From Myxococcales bacterium (GTDB lineage Bacteria > Myxococcota_A > Polyangia > Fen-1088): a stretch of DNA of 64,000 bases. Position numbers and translations under genes: made by a program. Below the pieces are notes generated by a model. It was not told where the DNA came from, did not search any database, and saw only the letters and a list, made by a program, of their open reading frames with translations. This document shows, in pieces, positions 37,889-46,346 of the stretch. The stretch's first letter is position 1. Each line of letters opens with the position of its first letter. The stretch is from the NCBI GenBank assembly GCA_022184915.1, contig JAGTJU010000001.1:1614057-1678056 (forward strand). Direction: 5' to 3'.

Positions 37889-40800
37889 ATGAGACACACA
37901 ACATTGCGAACGCGAAAGCGTTCGGTGCCCCTGGGGGCACTTCCCCTCCTTCTTCTTCCCGCCTGCCTCTCTGGGTCACTTCCTGACTCACCGGGGGCTG
38001 ATCCCGACATCGCGATGGTGAGTCAAGCGGCGGTTGGTCCCGGTTTCACCCAGCCTACGGCCCCGGTGGGCACGATCTTGAAGGCGTGGGACATCTCCCC
38101 GAACAAAACCACGCGTACCACCACGGCCGGCTACCGGCAGGGTTACCTGTTTTCCGACACCCGCGAGTTCGGCATCCAGGTGTGGAACATCGCCAACTGG
38201 AACACCGTGTCCGAGGTCGAGTTCACCTCCGTGCCTGCCCACCCGTCCAACCATCACCACTTCCTGGTGAACGGCTACTACATGAACTCGAGTGGTGGGG
38301 GCGAAAAGCTCAACATTTGGAACATGTCGGACATGACCAACATCACCTTGTTGGCGACCAACCCTCCCGAGTTCCCGTACGCCCGGCGCCAACCGGACAA
38401 TCAACGACGCGACTGGATGCCTTTGCCGTTTGTATACACGGGCCAAAATGGCTACAGATCGGCACCCAACCCAGGGCTGATTGTCGACTCCCGGATCGCT
38501 CCCGGCACGAACAACGCGAACGTGCTGGCCGCAATCAACTACGAAACTACGCTTGGATTTCCAGGTCAGCCGCTAGCAATCGGAAATCTCCTGATCGTGG
38601 CCGCCTCTGTGCGCGGCGACGGCGTGGCGGTCTACGACGTCGGAAACCCTCGAGCTCCCGTGCTGCTCGACAAAATCACCGGAGTCGGCTTTGGCTATGA
38701 ACCCTCCATCTGGCGCAACTACGTGGTGCTGGCGAATGACACACAGACCGGCGAAGTCGATGAGGTGAAGCTCATCGACTTTTCGGATCCGACCGATCTC
38801 AAGTACCGTCTTCGGATCGCGGGCACAACCGATATGGGCGTCAGCCGGTATGCGCAGTTCCAGGACGACTCGATGTTCGTGGGCGACGGCAAGTACAACC
38901 TGGCGCCCTACAAGCAGAGCGGCGCGTTCGTCGAGGTCGCCGCAAACCCCCAGCAAACGTTCGACGCGGGCGACGAGTATCTGCTGCCGCTTGGCAACGT
39001 GGTGGTTGTGTTCGATCGCGACGGTGGCACCGCGCGCGCCATCGTGCACCAGGCGACGCCGGACGTCACGCCTCCCTCGGTCAGTTTCCACAACCCTGCA
39101 AGCGGCGCCACGAATCAGCCCGTGACCACCCGGATCGGTCTCGTGATCAACGAGACGCTCGAGGATTCCACGGTCAATACGACGAACATCACGGTGCGCC
39201 CCACGGGGGGCACTGCCATCGCGGGAACCATCTCCATGACGGACAAGGACGTCATTACTTTCCATCCCGCAGCCGATCTTCTGCCCGGCACCACCTACCA
39301 GGTCACTGTGCGCGCCAACGGCCTCTCGGACGTGGCAGGCAACAAGCTCAGCAGCGACTTTTCGTTTTCGTTCACCACGGCGGGCGGCACCGTTCAGAAT
39401 CTTCCTCCGGTCATCACCAACGTTCAGACGACCTACCCGGGCACCACAGGCACCAGCATGAGCTTCGTGGTCACCGCCAGCGACCCTGACGGCAACACGC
39501 CCTTGCAGTACCAGTTCGAGACCGGCTCGACCACCAGCACGTATCAGAGCTCGTCAACGTTGACCCACACCTTCGCCACGGCCGGTCACCACACGGTCAA
39601 CGTCCGTGTGCGCGACGCCAACGGTGCTGTCAGCGCGCCTTACAGTGTGATTGCCACCGTGCTCACCTCCGTGCCCTCGGGCGCCAAGCCCCGGCAAAGT
39701 GGCCCCATCGTCTTCGATGCGGCCACGGACGCCGTGTGGGTGGTTAACCCCGATACCGATACGATCGCCCGGATCAACGCGATCAACCGCCAGAAGACGG
39801 AAGAGCGCGCCGCTTGCAAGAAGCCTGAGTCTCTCACCATCGACACCACGGGCAAGGTGTGGGTCGCCTGTGCGGGGGACGACCGCCTCGTGATCGTCAC
39901 CCCCGGCGTGACCGCCACGGAAACCGTGACGATGCCGCGCGGCTCACGGCCGTTTGGTATCTTGGCTGATGCCATCGGCAACGTGTTCGTGTCCCTCGAG
40001 GGTTCCGGACGCGTGAGCAAGGTCGACACCAGCACCAAGCAAATCACCGCCACGTTGAACGTGGGGCCTCGGCCCCGTGCTTTGGCCCTGAACGGCGCGG
40101 GCACTCGCTTGTTCGTCACGCGGTTCATCTCACCCGATGACGGCGGACGCGTGTGGGAGCTCAGCCCCTCCGCGATGACCTTGACCCGCACGCTCACGCT
40201 GGCGAACACCACCGATGCCACCCTCGACACCGGTAGCAACGGACGCGGCGTGCCCAACTATCTCGCGGGCATCGCCGTGTCGCCCACGGGCGACCGTGCG
40301 ATCGTTGCGGCCTCGAAGATGAACGTGTTCCGCGGCACCTTCCGCGACGGGCAGGACCTGGCCCCTGACCTCACCCTGCGCGCCCTCATGTCCGTGCTGA
40401 ACCTCAGCACCAACACCGAGACGACTCGGGTGGACGTGGACAACAACGCGCAGCCCTCCGCCGTGGCGTTCTCGCCTTACGGTGACTACGAGTTCCTCGT
40501 CATGCAGGGCAGCAACGCGGTGGAGATTCGCGACGCCTTCACGGGCAACACGGTTTACCGGCCGTCTACTGGAAGCACGCCACAGGCGCTTGCCCCGCAG
40601 GGTCTGGTTCTCGACGACGAGCGCCAGCAGCTCTTCGTGCAGAACTTCATGGGCCGCGCCGTGACGGTGTTCGACCTGAGCGCGCTTCTCGTCCGAGGGC
40701 AATCGGCGGCGCCCGTGCTCGCCACCGTCGGCACGGTGGCCACTGAAACGCTCTCCGCGAACGTCCTGGCCGGCAAACGGATCTTCTACAACGCTGAAGA

Positions 40801-42703
40801 CGATCGCATGTCCGAGGACGACTACATCAGCTGCGCGGGCTGCCACATCGATGGGGGCGACGACGGCCGCACGTGGGACTTCACGGGCCGCGGCGAAGGC
40901 TTGCGCAACACGATCACGCTGCAGGGCCGCGCCGGTCTCGGACACGGCAAGCTGCACTGGACAGCCAACTTCGACGAGGTCCAGGACTTCGAGAACGACA
41001 TCCGGAACGCCTTTGGCGGTCTGGGGTTCTTGGCGGACGCAGACTGGAACGACCCTCAGGTGCAAAATCCTCTCGGCACCAAGGCGAAGGCGGGCCGCTC
41101 CATCGCGCTCGATCAGTTGGCGGCGTATGTGGCGTCCCTGGGTGCGGCGACCGTACCCAAATCGCCGAACCGCACGGCCAGCGGCGCGCTCACGGCGGCT
41201 GCCGAGGCCGGAAAGCTGGTGTTTGCCTCAGCGGGCTGCGCCACCTGTCACAGCGGGCCGAACTTCACCGACGGGCTCATGCACGACGTGGGCACGCTCA
41301 AGGCGGGCTCGGGCAAACGCATCAACGCCACCCTCACGGGCATCGATACGCCCACGCTCATCGGCGTGCACGCCACGCCTCCCTATCTGCATGACGGCTC
41401 GGCCGCCACGCTGAACGCGGTGTTCGATCAGTTCGACGCCACGGCCCCCGCGGGCTCCGAGAAGCGCGCGCACAACCTGGGCGCGTTCACCGCCCAGCAA
41501 CGGGCAGACCTCGTGACCTACCTCGGACAAATCGATGAACCCGCACCTGTTTCGGGCGCGTTCGTGGAGTCCGGAGGCCTGGTGGTCATGGAAGGCGAGC
41601 ACTTCACCGCCAGCGACACCCTGGGTGACGTTACGGCGTGGGAGACCGCTTCGGCGCCTGCGGCCGCGGGGGGCAGCTACGTGCGAACCCCCGAGCTGAA
41701 CCTGGCCTTCAAGGAATGGAACGCGGGTGCGGCGCAGCTGAGTTACGACATTCAGGTGCAGACCGCGGGCACGTACACCATCTGGGTGCGTCGCATCGCC
41801 ACCAACCAAAATGACGATTCGGCGTGGTTGGGCCTCGGCGAGACGTCGCTCAATCGCCTGGACAACACGGGGGCGGGAACGTGGGTCTGGAAGAAGCACG
41901 GCACCACGGCTTCGCTCCTGGCAGGCGTCAATCGTCTGAACTTGCGACGTCGGGAAGACGGCTACGGAGTGGACCGCATCGTGCTCAGCACGAACAGCGC
42001 CTATCAGCCTGGCTCCGTCAACGGAGGCCTGGGTCCTGACGAAAGCGCGCGGAGTGGCGCAGGTGGCGCAGGCGGCAGCGGTGGCACGGGCGGCAGCGGT
42101 GGCACGGGCGGCAGCGGTGGCACGGGCGGCAGCGGTGGCACGGGCGGCTCCCCGGGTACGGGTGGCACGGGTGGCAGCACGGGGACCGTCCTCCTGCAGG
42201 ACGATTTCTCCGACGGCAACTGGACCGGCTGGACCACGGGCGCCGGCAGCTGGTCTGTCACGGGCGGCAAACTCGTGCAGGCGAACAACGCGGATGCGAT
42301 GGCCGTGTGGTCGGCGCCTGCAGCGTTGCAGTGGTCGAACTACACGGTGGAGGCCACGCTCGAGACCGTCGATGACGACCGCATCGGCATCGCCTTCCTG
42401 CACCAGAGCGCTACCAACCACTACCGCGTGTATTCGGACCTCCAGAACAACGTGCTGGTGCTCCAGAAGGTTGCCAACGGGGTCGCCACGACCTTGAAGC
42501 AGCAAGCGGGGGGCAAGCCCGCCAACACGCCCTTCCTGGTGAAGGTGACCCTGGGGGGCGGAACGATCTCCGTCGAGGTCGATGGGGTGGCCGCCTTCGG
42601 AGGCCCGGTGGCTGACACCACCTTCTCCACGGGCACAGTTGGGTTCTACAACTGGTTCAACACGGGCTCGAAGCTGGACGCGATCAGCGTCGTCGCAAAC
42701 TAG
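37889..42703 (+). CDS. Very large lipoprotein: beta-propeller, PKD, di-haem cytochrome and carbohydrate-binding modules
   Basis: The 1604-residue protein has a lipoprotein signal (LLLLPAC, Cys26). The order is: an LVIVD-like propeller (about 55-390); a bacterial Ig-like domain (PPSVSFHNPASGATNQPVT, about 392-500); a PKD domain (about 505-590); a YncE-like propeller (GPIVFDAATDAVWVVNPDT, about 600-960); and a MauG/cytochrome c peroxidase-like region with two haem sites, CAGCH (982-986) and CATCH (1117-1121). A CBM-like domain (VVMEGEHFTASDTLGDVTAW, about 1228-1375), a GGSGGT linker, and a LamG/DUF1080-like C-terminus (LLQDDFSDGNW) follow. Surface electron transfer on a bound polymer is possible; no family with this exact set is known to me. 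Confidence 0.82.
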   Translation: MRHTTLRTRKRSVPLGALPLLLLPACLSGSLPDSPGADPDIAMVSQAAVGPGFTQPTAPVGTILKAWDISPNKTTRTTTAGYRQGYLFSDTREFGIQVWNIANWNTVSEVEFTSVPAHPSNHHHFLVNGYYMNSSGGGEKLNIWNMSDMTNITLLATNPPEFPYARRQPDNQRRDWMPLPFVYTGQNGYRSAPNPGLIVDSRIAPGTNNANVLAAINYETTLGFPGQPLAIGNLLIVAASVRGDGVAVYDVGNPRAPVLLDKITGVGFGYEPSIWRNYVVLANDTQTGEVDEVKLIDFSDPTDLKYRLRIAGTTDMGVSRYAQFQDDSMFVGDGKYNLAPYKQSGAFVEVAANPQQTFDAGDEYLLPLGNVVVVFDRDGGTARAIVHQATPDVTPPSVSFHNPASGATNQPVTTRIGLVINETLEDSTVNTTNITVRPTGGTAIAGTISMTDKDVITFHPAADLLPGTTYQVTVRANGLSDVAGNKLSSDFSFSFTTAGGTVQNLPPVITNVQTTYPGTTGTSMSFVVTASDPDGNTPLQYQFETGSTTSTYQSSSTLTHTFATAGHHTVNVRVRDANGAVSAPYSVIATVLTSVPSGAKPRQSGPIVFDAATDAVWVVNPDTDTIARINAINRQKTEERAACKKPESLTIDTTGKVWVACAGDDRLVIVTPGVTATETVTMPRGSRPFGILADAIGNVFVSLEGSGRVSKVDTSTKQITATLNVGPRPRALALNGAGTRLFVTRFISPDDGGRVWELSPSAMTLTRTLTLANTTDATLDTGSNGRGVPNYLAGIAVSPTGDRAIVAASKMNVFRGTFRDGQDLAPDLTLRALMSVLNLSTNTETTRVDVDNNAQPSAVAFSPYGDYEFLVMQGSNAVEIRDAFTGNTVYRPSTGSTPQALAPQGLVLDDERQQLFVQNFMGRAVTVFDLSALLVRGQSAAPVLATVGTVATETLSANVLAGKRIFYNAEDDRMSEDDYISCAGCHIDGGDDGRTWDFTGRGEGLRNTITLQGRAGLGHGKLHWTANFDEVQDFENDIRNAFGGLGFLADADWNDPQVQNPLGTKAKAGRSIALDQLAAYVASLGAATVPKSPNRTASGALTAAAEAGKLVFASAGCATCHSGPNFTDGLMHDVGTLKAGSGKRINATLTGIDTPTLIGVHATPPYLHDGSAATLNAVFDQFDATAPAGSEKRAHNLGAFTAQQRADLVTYLGQIDEPAPVSGAFVESGGLVVMEGEHFTASDTLGDVTAWETASAPAAAGGSYVRTPELNLAFKEWNAGAAQLSYDIQVQTAGTYTIWVRRIATNQNDDSAWLGLGETSLNRLDNTGAGTWVWKKHGTTASLLAGVNRLNLRRREDGYGVDRIVLSTNSAYQPGSVNGGLGPDESARSGAGGAGGSGGTGGSGGTGGSGGTGGSGGTGGSPGTGGTGGSTGTVLLQDDFSDGNWTGWTTGAGSWSVTGGKLVQANNADAMAVWSAPAALQWSNYTVEATLETVDDDRIGIAFLHQSATNHYRVYSDLQNNVLVLQKVANGVATTLKQQAGGKPANTPFLVKVTLGGGTISVEVDGVAAFGGPVADTTFSTGTVGFYNWFNTGSKLDAISVVAN
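42071..42142 (+). repeat. Four perfect 18-bp tandem repeats encoding GGSGGT
   Basis: The unit ggcggcagcggtggcacg occurs at 42071-42088, 42089-42106, 42107-42124 and 42125-42142, followed by one diverged copy. It encodes a flexible GGSGGT linker between the CBM-like and the C-terminal domain. Exact identity suggests recent copy-number change. Confidence 0.9.
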
Positions 42704-42715
42704 CGAGGCGTGAAT

Positions 42716-42805
42716 CGGGCGCGGGGCGTTGCGTCCCGCGCCCGGTGAGCTTGTCGGCCCCACCGACAACCATCGACCAACGGGGCGAGGGCCATCCCCC
42801 GCCCC
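42716..42805. terminator. Three successive stem-loops between convergent genes
   Basis: CGGGCGCGGG/CCCGCGCCCG (42716-42725 with 42735-42744), TTGTCGG/CCGACAA (42751-42757 with 42763-42769) and GGGGCG/CGCCCC (42782-42787 with 42800-42805, plus an inner GGG/CCC) follow one another. They begin 12 bp after the lipoprotein stop and face the 3' end of the broken CBM gene. No T-tract is present; bidirectional termination or transcript protection is likely. Confidence 0.6.
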
Positions 42806-42835
42806 TATGCCGATTAGGCCACGGGGCGACGACGC

Positions 42836-43402
42836 TCAGTCATAGACGCCGCTGGGTGGCTCCGTGGAGAGGTTCGACTCGACCAGAATGCGGTGAAAGC
42901 CGATTCCCTCCTCTCGATACGCAAACTCGAGCGTGTGGCTGCCCGCAGAGAGTGTCGGCTGTACGACGGCGTTCGAGGCGTTGGAGTCGCGCACGTCTGC
43001 CCAATCGTAATTGCCCACCGGCACGATGTTGTCCCACTTGATCCAGGTGCCTTGATCGACGCGCACCCAGAGCGAATCAGACGACGTGGACGGCACGTCG
43101 ACCAGGACCCAGAACTTGACCTTCGTCGTCGCTCCCAGGCGGAAGTCGAATCGGGCGTAGCCGGTGCTGGGGGCAGCGCTCAGGCTGTTGTAGCCCGGAA
43201 ACACCTTGCCTCGTTCGTCGGTCCAGTCCCAGAACATGGGCGACGAGTAGGACCCGCCCGAAGCGTCGCGAATGACGAGAGGGTAGTCGCCGCTGGCGAA
43301 GCCGGAGCAGGCCACGTTCGAGGGCGTTCCCGTGTAGCCCGGAGCGGACCGGCACCACCCGGAAGCAGCCCGTCGACTGACGCGTTGTACACCAAGCTCG
43401 CG
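42836..43402 (-). pseudogene. Separated C-terminal CBM of the broken gene at 43403
   Basis: An open frame continues here in the same phase as the gene at 43403-44101, beyond its TAG. From about 43330 it encodes a CBM-like repeat: VACSGFASGDYPLVIRDASGG, DSLWVRVDQGTWIKWDNI, LSAGSHTLEFAYREEGIGFHRILVES. These phrases match the first CBM in the neighbouring piece (DSLWVRFDNGSWVRWMDI, LSAGAHLFEVAYRENSVQLDALVF). An ATG at 43315 could start a 159-residue product, but it would lack an export signal. The 20-odd codons directly after the TAG look poor in this frame, while another frame reads SLVYNASVDGLLPGG. A disrupted gene is therefore more likely than a separate one. Confidence 0.6.
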
Positions 43403-44101
43403 CTACTTCTGCACCGAGGAGAAAGCCCCGGAAGCCTGCTGCTTTTGGACCTGGTAGGTGGTGGCGCCTGCCACGGCGGTCCAGGTGAGCCGAATGCGGT
43501 TGCTGCCGCTTTCGTAATCGAGAACCGGGGGAGCCAGAGGTGAGACGAACGCCGTGGGGGAGTAGTTCACGTCGTCGGTGAAAACGAGGGCGTCCAGCTG
43601 CACGCTGTTCTCTCGGTACGCCACCTCGAAAAGGTGGGCGCCCGCGGAGAGGTTGAACGTGACGGCGGGCTTGTTGCCGTTGACGCTGTCGTGAACGAAG
43701 TCCCAGTGCCAGGCCGAGCCGAGAGCGATGTCCATCCAGCGCACCCAGCTGCCGTTGTCGAAGCGAACCCACAGCGAATCCGAGGTGGTGCTCGGGGCCT
43801 TGACGCGCCCGAACACGCCGTAAACGCCGGCGTTCGCCAGCTCGATGCGGTACCGCGCGATGCCAGTGGCAGGCGGGGCATTCAAGCTGTTGAGCCCCGA
43901 CGGCACACTGACGAACGAGCCGTCGGAGGCCAGCACGGCGTCCTCGATCCGCAAAGGCGAGGTGATGCTGTTGCCGTCATCGAAGCTCGCGAACCGCACA
44001 GACTCCGCTTCGACCCAGAGGGTATCCGCTCGTGAGCTGCCGGCGGACAAGGAAGGCAGCACCGCCGCGGCTGCCAGGGACAGGAACATCTTCTTACGCA
44101 T
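43403..44101 (-). CDS. Exported CBM plus fibronectin-III-like protein, probably truncated by an in-frame stop
   Basis: The 232-residue product starts at ATG 44101 with a signal peptide (MRKKMFLSLAAAAVLPSLSAG). It has one CBM6/35-like domain (TLWVEAESVRFASFDDG to DALVFTDDVN, about 25-165). It then enters a fibronectin III-like domain (RLTWTAVAGATTYQVQKQQASGAF) that breaks off at TAG 43403-43405 after about 40 residues. The missing half of the Fn3 domain and a second CBM lie downstream in the same phase. The long frame upstream of 44101 (to 44197) lacks a signal. The ribosome site is weak. Polysaccharide binding at the cell surface is the likely original role. Confidence 0.7.
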   Translation of the reverse strand: MRKKMFLSLAAAAVLPSLSAGSSRADTLWVEAESVRFASFDDGNSITSPLRIEDAVLASDGSFVSVPSGLNSLNAPPATGIARYRIELANAGVYGVFGRVKAPSTTSDSLWVRFDNGSWVRWMDIALGSAWHWDFVHDSVNGNKPAVTFNLSAGAHLFEVAYRENSVQLDALVFTDDVNYSPTAFVSPLAPPVLDYESGSNRIRLTWTAVAGATTYQVQKQQASGAFSSVQK

Positions 44102-44367
44102 GATTTCCGTTTCTTGCACCCGGGGTTGAAAGAATGTGGGTGCTGCTACCTCGACGGCGCCTGGGCCAAAAGTCGCAAAAAAAATCCACCAGCGCACTTA
44201 CGTCGGCGAGGTCGCGACGCCCCAATTCATGGATGTCTGATACGCGCTGCCCTGATGGGCTCGCCGCCAGGCGCCGTCTCCCATCGGCCTGCCCGATGGA
44301 TCGCGGCCCGATTATCTATTGGGCGGAAGGGACCCTGCGGCGCAAGTTAGCCCCAGGAGGTCTCCCG

Positions 44368-45312
44368 ATGACTGCAATGCCCCGTTCCGAACCGACACGT
44401 GCTTTGCCATGGGTGGTCGTGCTTGCTGGAGGCGAAGGCCGGCGCCTTGGCCCGCTCACGGCGGCCCTCTATGGGCGCCCGGTGCCCAAGCAGTTCGCCG
44501 TTTTGGATGGCTCCCGGTCGCTGCTACAGAACACCCTGGTGCGGGCGCTGGCCTTGACGTGCCCCGAGCGCGTCCTCGTGGTGGTCAACGCCCGGTACAG
44601 GCTTGAAGCCGAGGAACACACCTGCGAGTTCAAGGGTGTACGTCTCGTCACCCAACCCATGAGCGGGGGAACAGCCCTGGGGATGCTCCTGCCGCTTCTT
44701 CTCGTGGCTGATGAAGATCCCGACGCCAACGTGGTTTACCTGCCCTCGGATCATCACTTCAGTCACCCCGACAGGTTCGTGCACACGGTTTCCGATGTGC
44801 TCGCGGACCCCACCCGTGGTGACCACGTGGTGCTGCTGGGCGCGGAGCCCTCGGCGCCAGAGACAGATTTTGGTTGGGTGGTTCCTGCGCGAGACACCCA
44901 AAGGGAAGGAGGGCTCGGCGACGTGCGGCTCTTCGCGGAAAAGCCCGAAGCACGGGTGGCGCGGCACCTTCTGTCGTCGGGCGGTCTGCTCAGCACGTTC
45001 GTGACGGTCGGCACGGCCCGCGGGTTCCGGGCCGCCTTCGATGCGCACCTGCCGCGCCTCACACGGGCGTTGGCCGGCGCCGTCCAACATCGGCGCTGGC
45101 AGGCTCTCAAGGTCACATTTTTGTCGTTCGGAGGCGCCAGCTTCAGCCGCGACGTGCTCGAGCGCATGCGCAACCTCAAGGTTGCTCGGCTGCCTCCCTG
45201 TGGCTGGCACGACCTGGGAACGCCCGCGCGCGTGCTGGGCGTTTTTCCCTCCGTGCCGCAGCTTCGGAAGCTGCAGACCGGAATCGCGCGAGCCGAGAGT
45301 CCGCTTCGCTGA
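44368..45312 (+). CDS. Mannose-1-phosphate guanylyltransferase-like nucleotidyltransferase
   Basis: The 314-residue enzyme has the signature VVVLAGGEGRRLGPLTAAL and the PVPKQFAVL motif of ManC-like GDP-sugar pyrophosphorylases. Then come TQPMSGGTALGMLLPL, VYLPSDHHF, and a C-terminal GWHDLGTPARVLGVF. It lacks the C-terminal phosphomannose isomerase half of long ManC proteins. AGGAGG at 44355-44360 fixes the start at ATG 44368; the frame is open upstream to 44134 without support. Product would be GDP-mannose or a similar sugar for surface polysaccharide. The gene is divergent from the CBM gene, with 266 bp between starts. Confidence 0.85.
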   Translation: MTAMPRSEPTRALPWVVVLAGGEGRRLGPLTAALYGRPVPKQFAVLDGSRSLLQNTLVRALALTCPERVLVVVNARYRLEAEEHTCEFKGVRLVTQPMSGGTALGMLLPLLLVADEDPDANVVYLPSDHHFSHPDRFVHTVSDVLADPTRGDHVVLLGAEPSAPETDFGWVVPARDTQREGGLGDVRLFAEKPEARVARHLLSSGGLLSTFVTVGTARGFRAAFDAHLPRLTRALAGAVQHRRWQALKVTFLSFGGASFSRDVLERMRNLKVARLPPCGWHDLGTPARVLGVFPSVPQLRKLQTGIARAESPLR

Positions 45313-45336
45313 GGTTCGGACGAGAGGCTCGCTGCT

Positions 45337-46296
45337 TCATCCGACCGCAGGGGCTGCCCGATCGGCCAGCGTCGCTCGGTGCGCGGGAGCTTCGGCAGCC
45401 TGTGCCAGGCGCGTCCTCAGCACCACCAAGGTCATCCACAGCAAGTCCGCCACCAGCAAGTGCACGAGCTGGAGGGCGATGGGCGCGAGCAAAAGAAGGT
45501 TCACGAGCCCCAGGGAAAGCTGGACCAGCACGAGGGCCGCAAGCGCCGTGGCCGTGCCCCGTAGGGCCTCGAAGCCCTCTCGCATGGCAAGGCGGGCCGC
45601 AAGGGCCAGCAGGTAGGCTCCGAAGCCTACCGCAAGGAATGGGTGCCACAGGCGCAGGCGCACGAACGCGTGTGCGGTGGCCGTGAAATCGTCTTGTAGA
45701 CCCGCGCTGAGGCTGGAGGAAGGGAACAATGTGTCGCCAAGCGCCGCGATGGCGCCGCTCACCGCCACGAGCGCCACGCCCCCCAAGCCTAAGTCGAGGG
45801 CCAGGCGGTAGCGGTTGCGGGGCAAGGCCAGGGCAGGGCGCTCGCGCGAGAGCCACCAGGTGACGGTGAGTGAGGCCACCAGGGCGAAGGTGTTGAGCAG
45901 GTGTCCGGTCATCCACCAGGCACGGGCCACCGACTTGTTGCCGGCCACCATCTCGAAGAGCACGAGGCCTCCGCCCACCAGGGCTTCGGTGATCATGAAC
46001 ACTAGGCTCGCGCCAGCGGCCCGGCGGGCCCCCTGCCCGCGTGCAAACACGCGGCGCGCCCACAGGTACTGGATCACCACGAAAACGAACGCCAGGCCGG
46101 AGGTCACCCGGTGGGTCAGCTCGATGAGCGTCTCAACGCTGCGCTCGCGCGGGAGCACTTCACCGTTGCAGAGCGGCCAATGGTTGCCGCAGCCCGCGCC
46201 CGAGCCCGAAGCGCGCACGAAGGCACCCCACACGATGACTGCCAAGGTGGCGCCTATGACGGCCAGGCTGAATCGGGAGAAGCGCGAAGTCGACAC
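45337..46296 (-). CDS. ctaA: Haem A synthase
   Basis: The 319-residue membrane protein belongs to the COX15/CtaA family, which oxidises haem O to haem A for cytochrome oxidase. It has eight hydrophobic segments in two similar halves. Conserved points include FVRASGSGAGCGNHWPLCNG near the N-terminus, ELTHRVTSGLAF, MTGHLLNTF, TATAHAFVRLRLWHP, and LQLVHLLVADLLWM, which hold the haem-ligand histidines. The paired Cys of the first loop (AGCGNHWPLC) is kept. No ctaB or cox genes follow in the window. It is 50 bp after the start side of the next minus-strand gene. Confidence 0.92.
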   Translation of the reverse strand: MSTSRFSRFSLAVIGATLAVIVWGAFVRASGSGAGCGNHWPLCNGEVLPRERSVETLIELTHRVTSGLAFVFVVIQYLWARRVFARGQGARRAAGASLVFMITEALVGGGLVLFEMVAGNKSVARAWWMTGHLLNTFALVASLTVTWWLSRERPALALPRNRYRLALDLGLGGVALVAVSGAIAALGDTLFPSSSLSAGLQDDFTATAHAFVRLRLWHPFLAVGFGAYLLALAARLAMREGFEALRGTATALAALVLVQLSLGLVNLLLLAPIALQLVHLLVADLLWMTLVVLRTRLAQAAEAPAHRATLADRAAPAVG

Positions 46297-46346
46297 GGCG
46301 CCGTCATAGCGCCACCGGCGCCGAGGTGCAAAGCAGACAGGAGCCC

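Noticed and set aside
42836-43315. Independent 159-residue gene
   Set aside because: No export signal or ribosome site, same phase and repeat family as the upstream piece; better read as the separated end of a broken gene.
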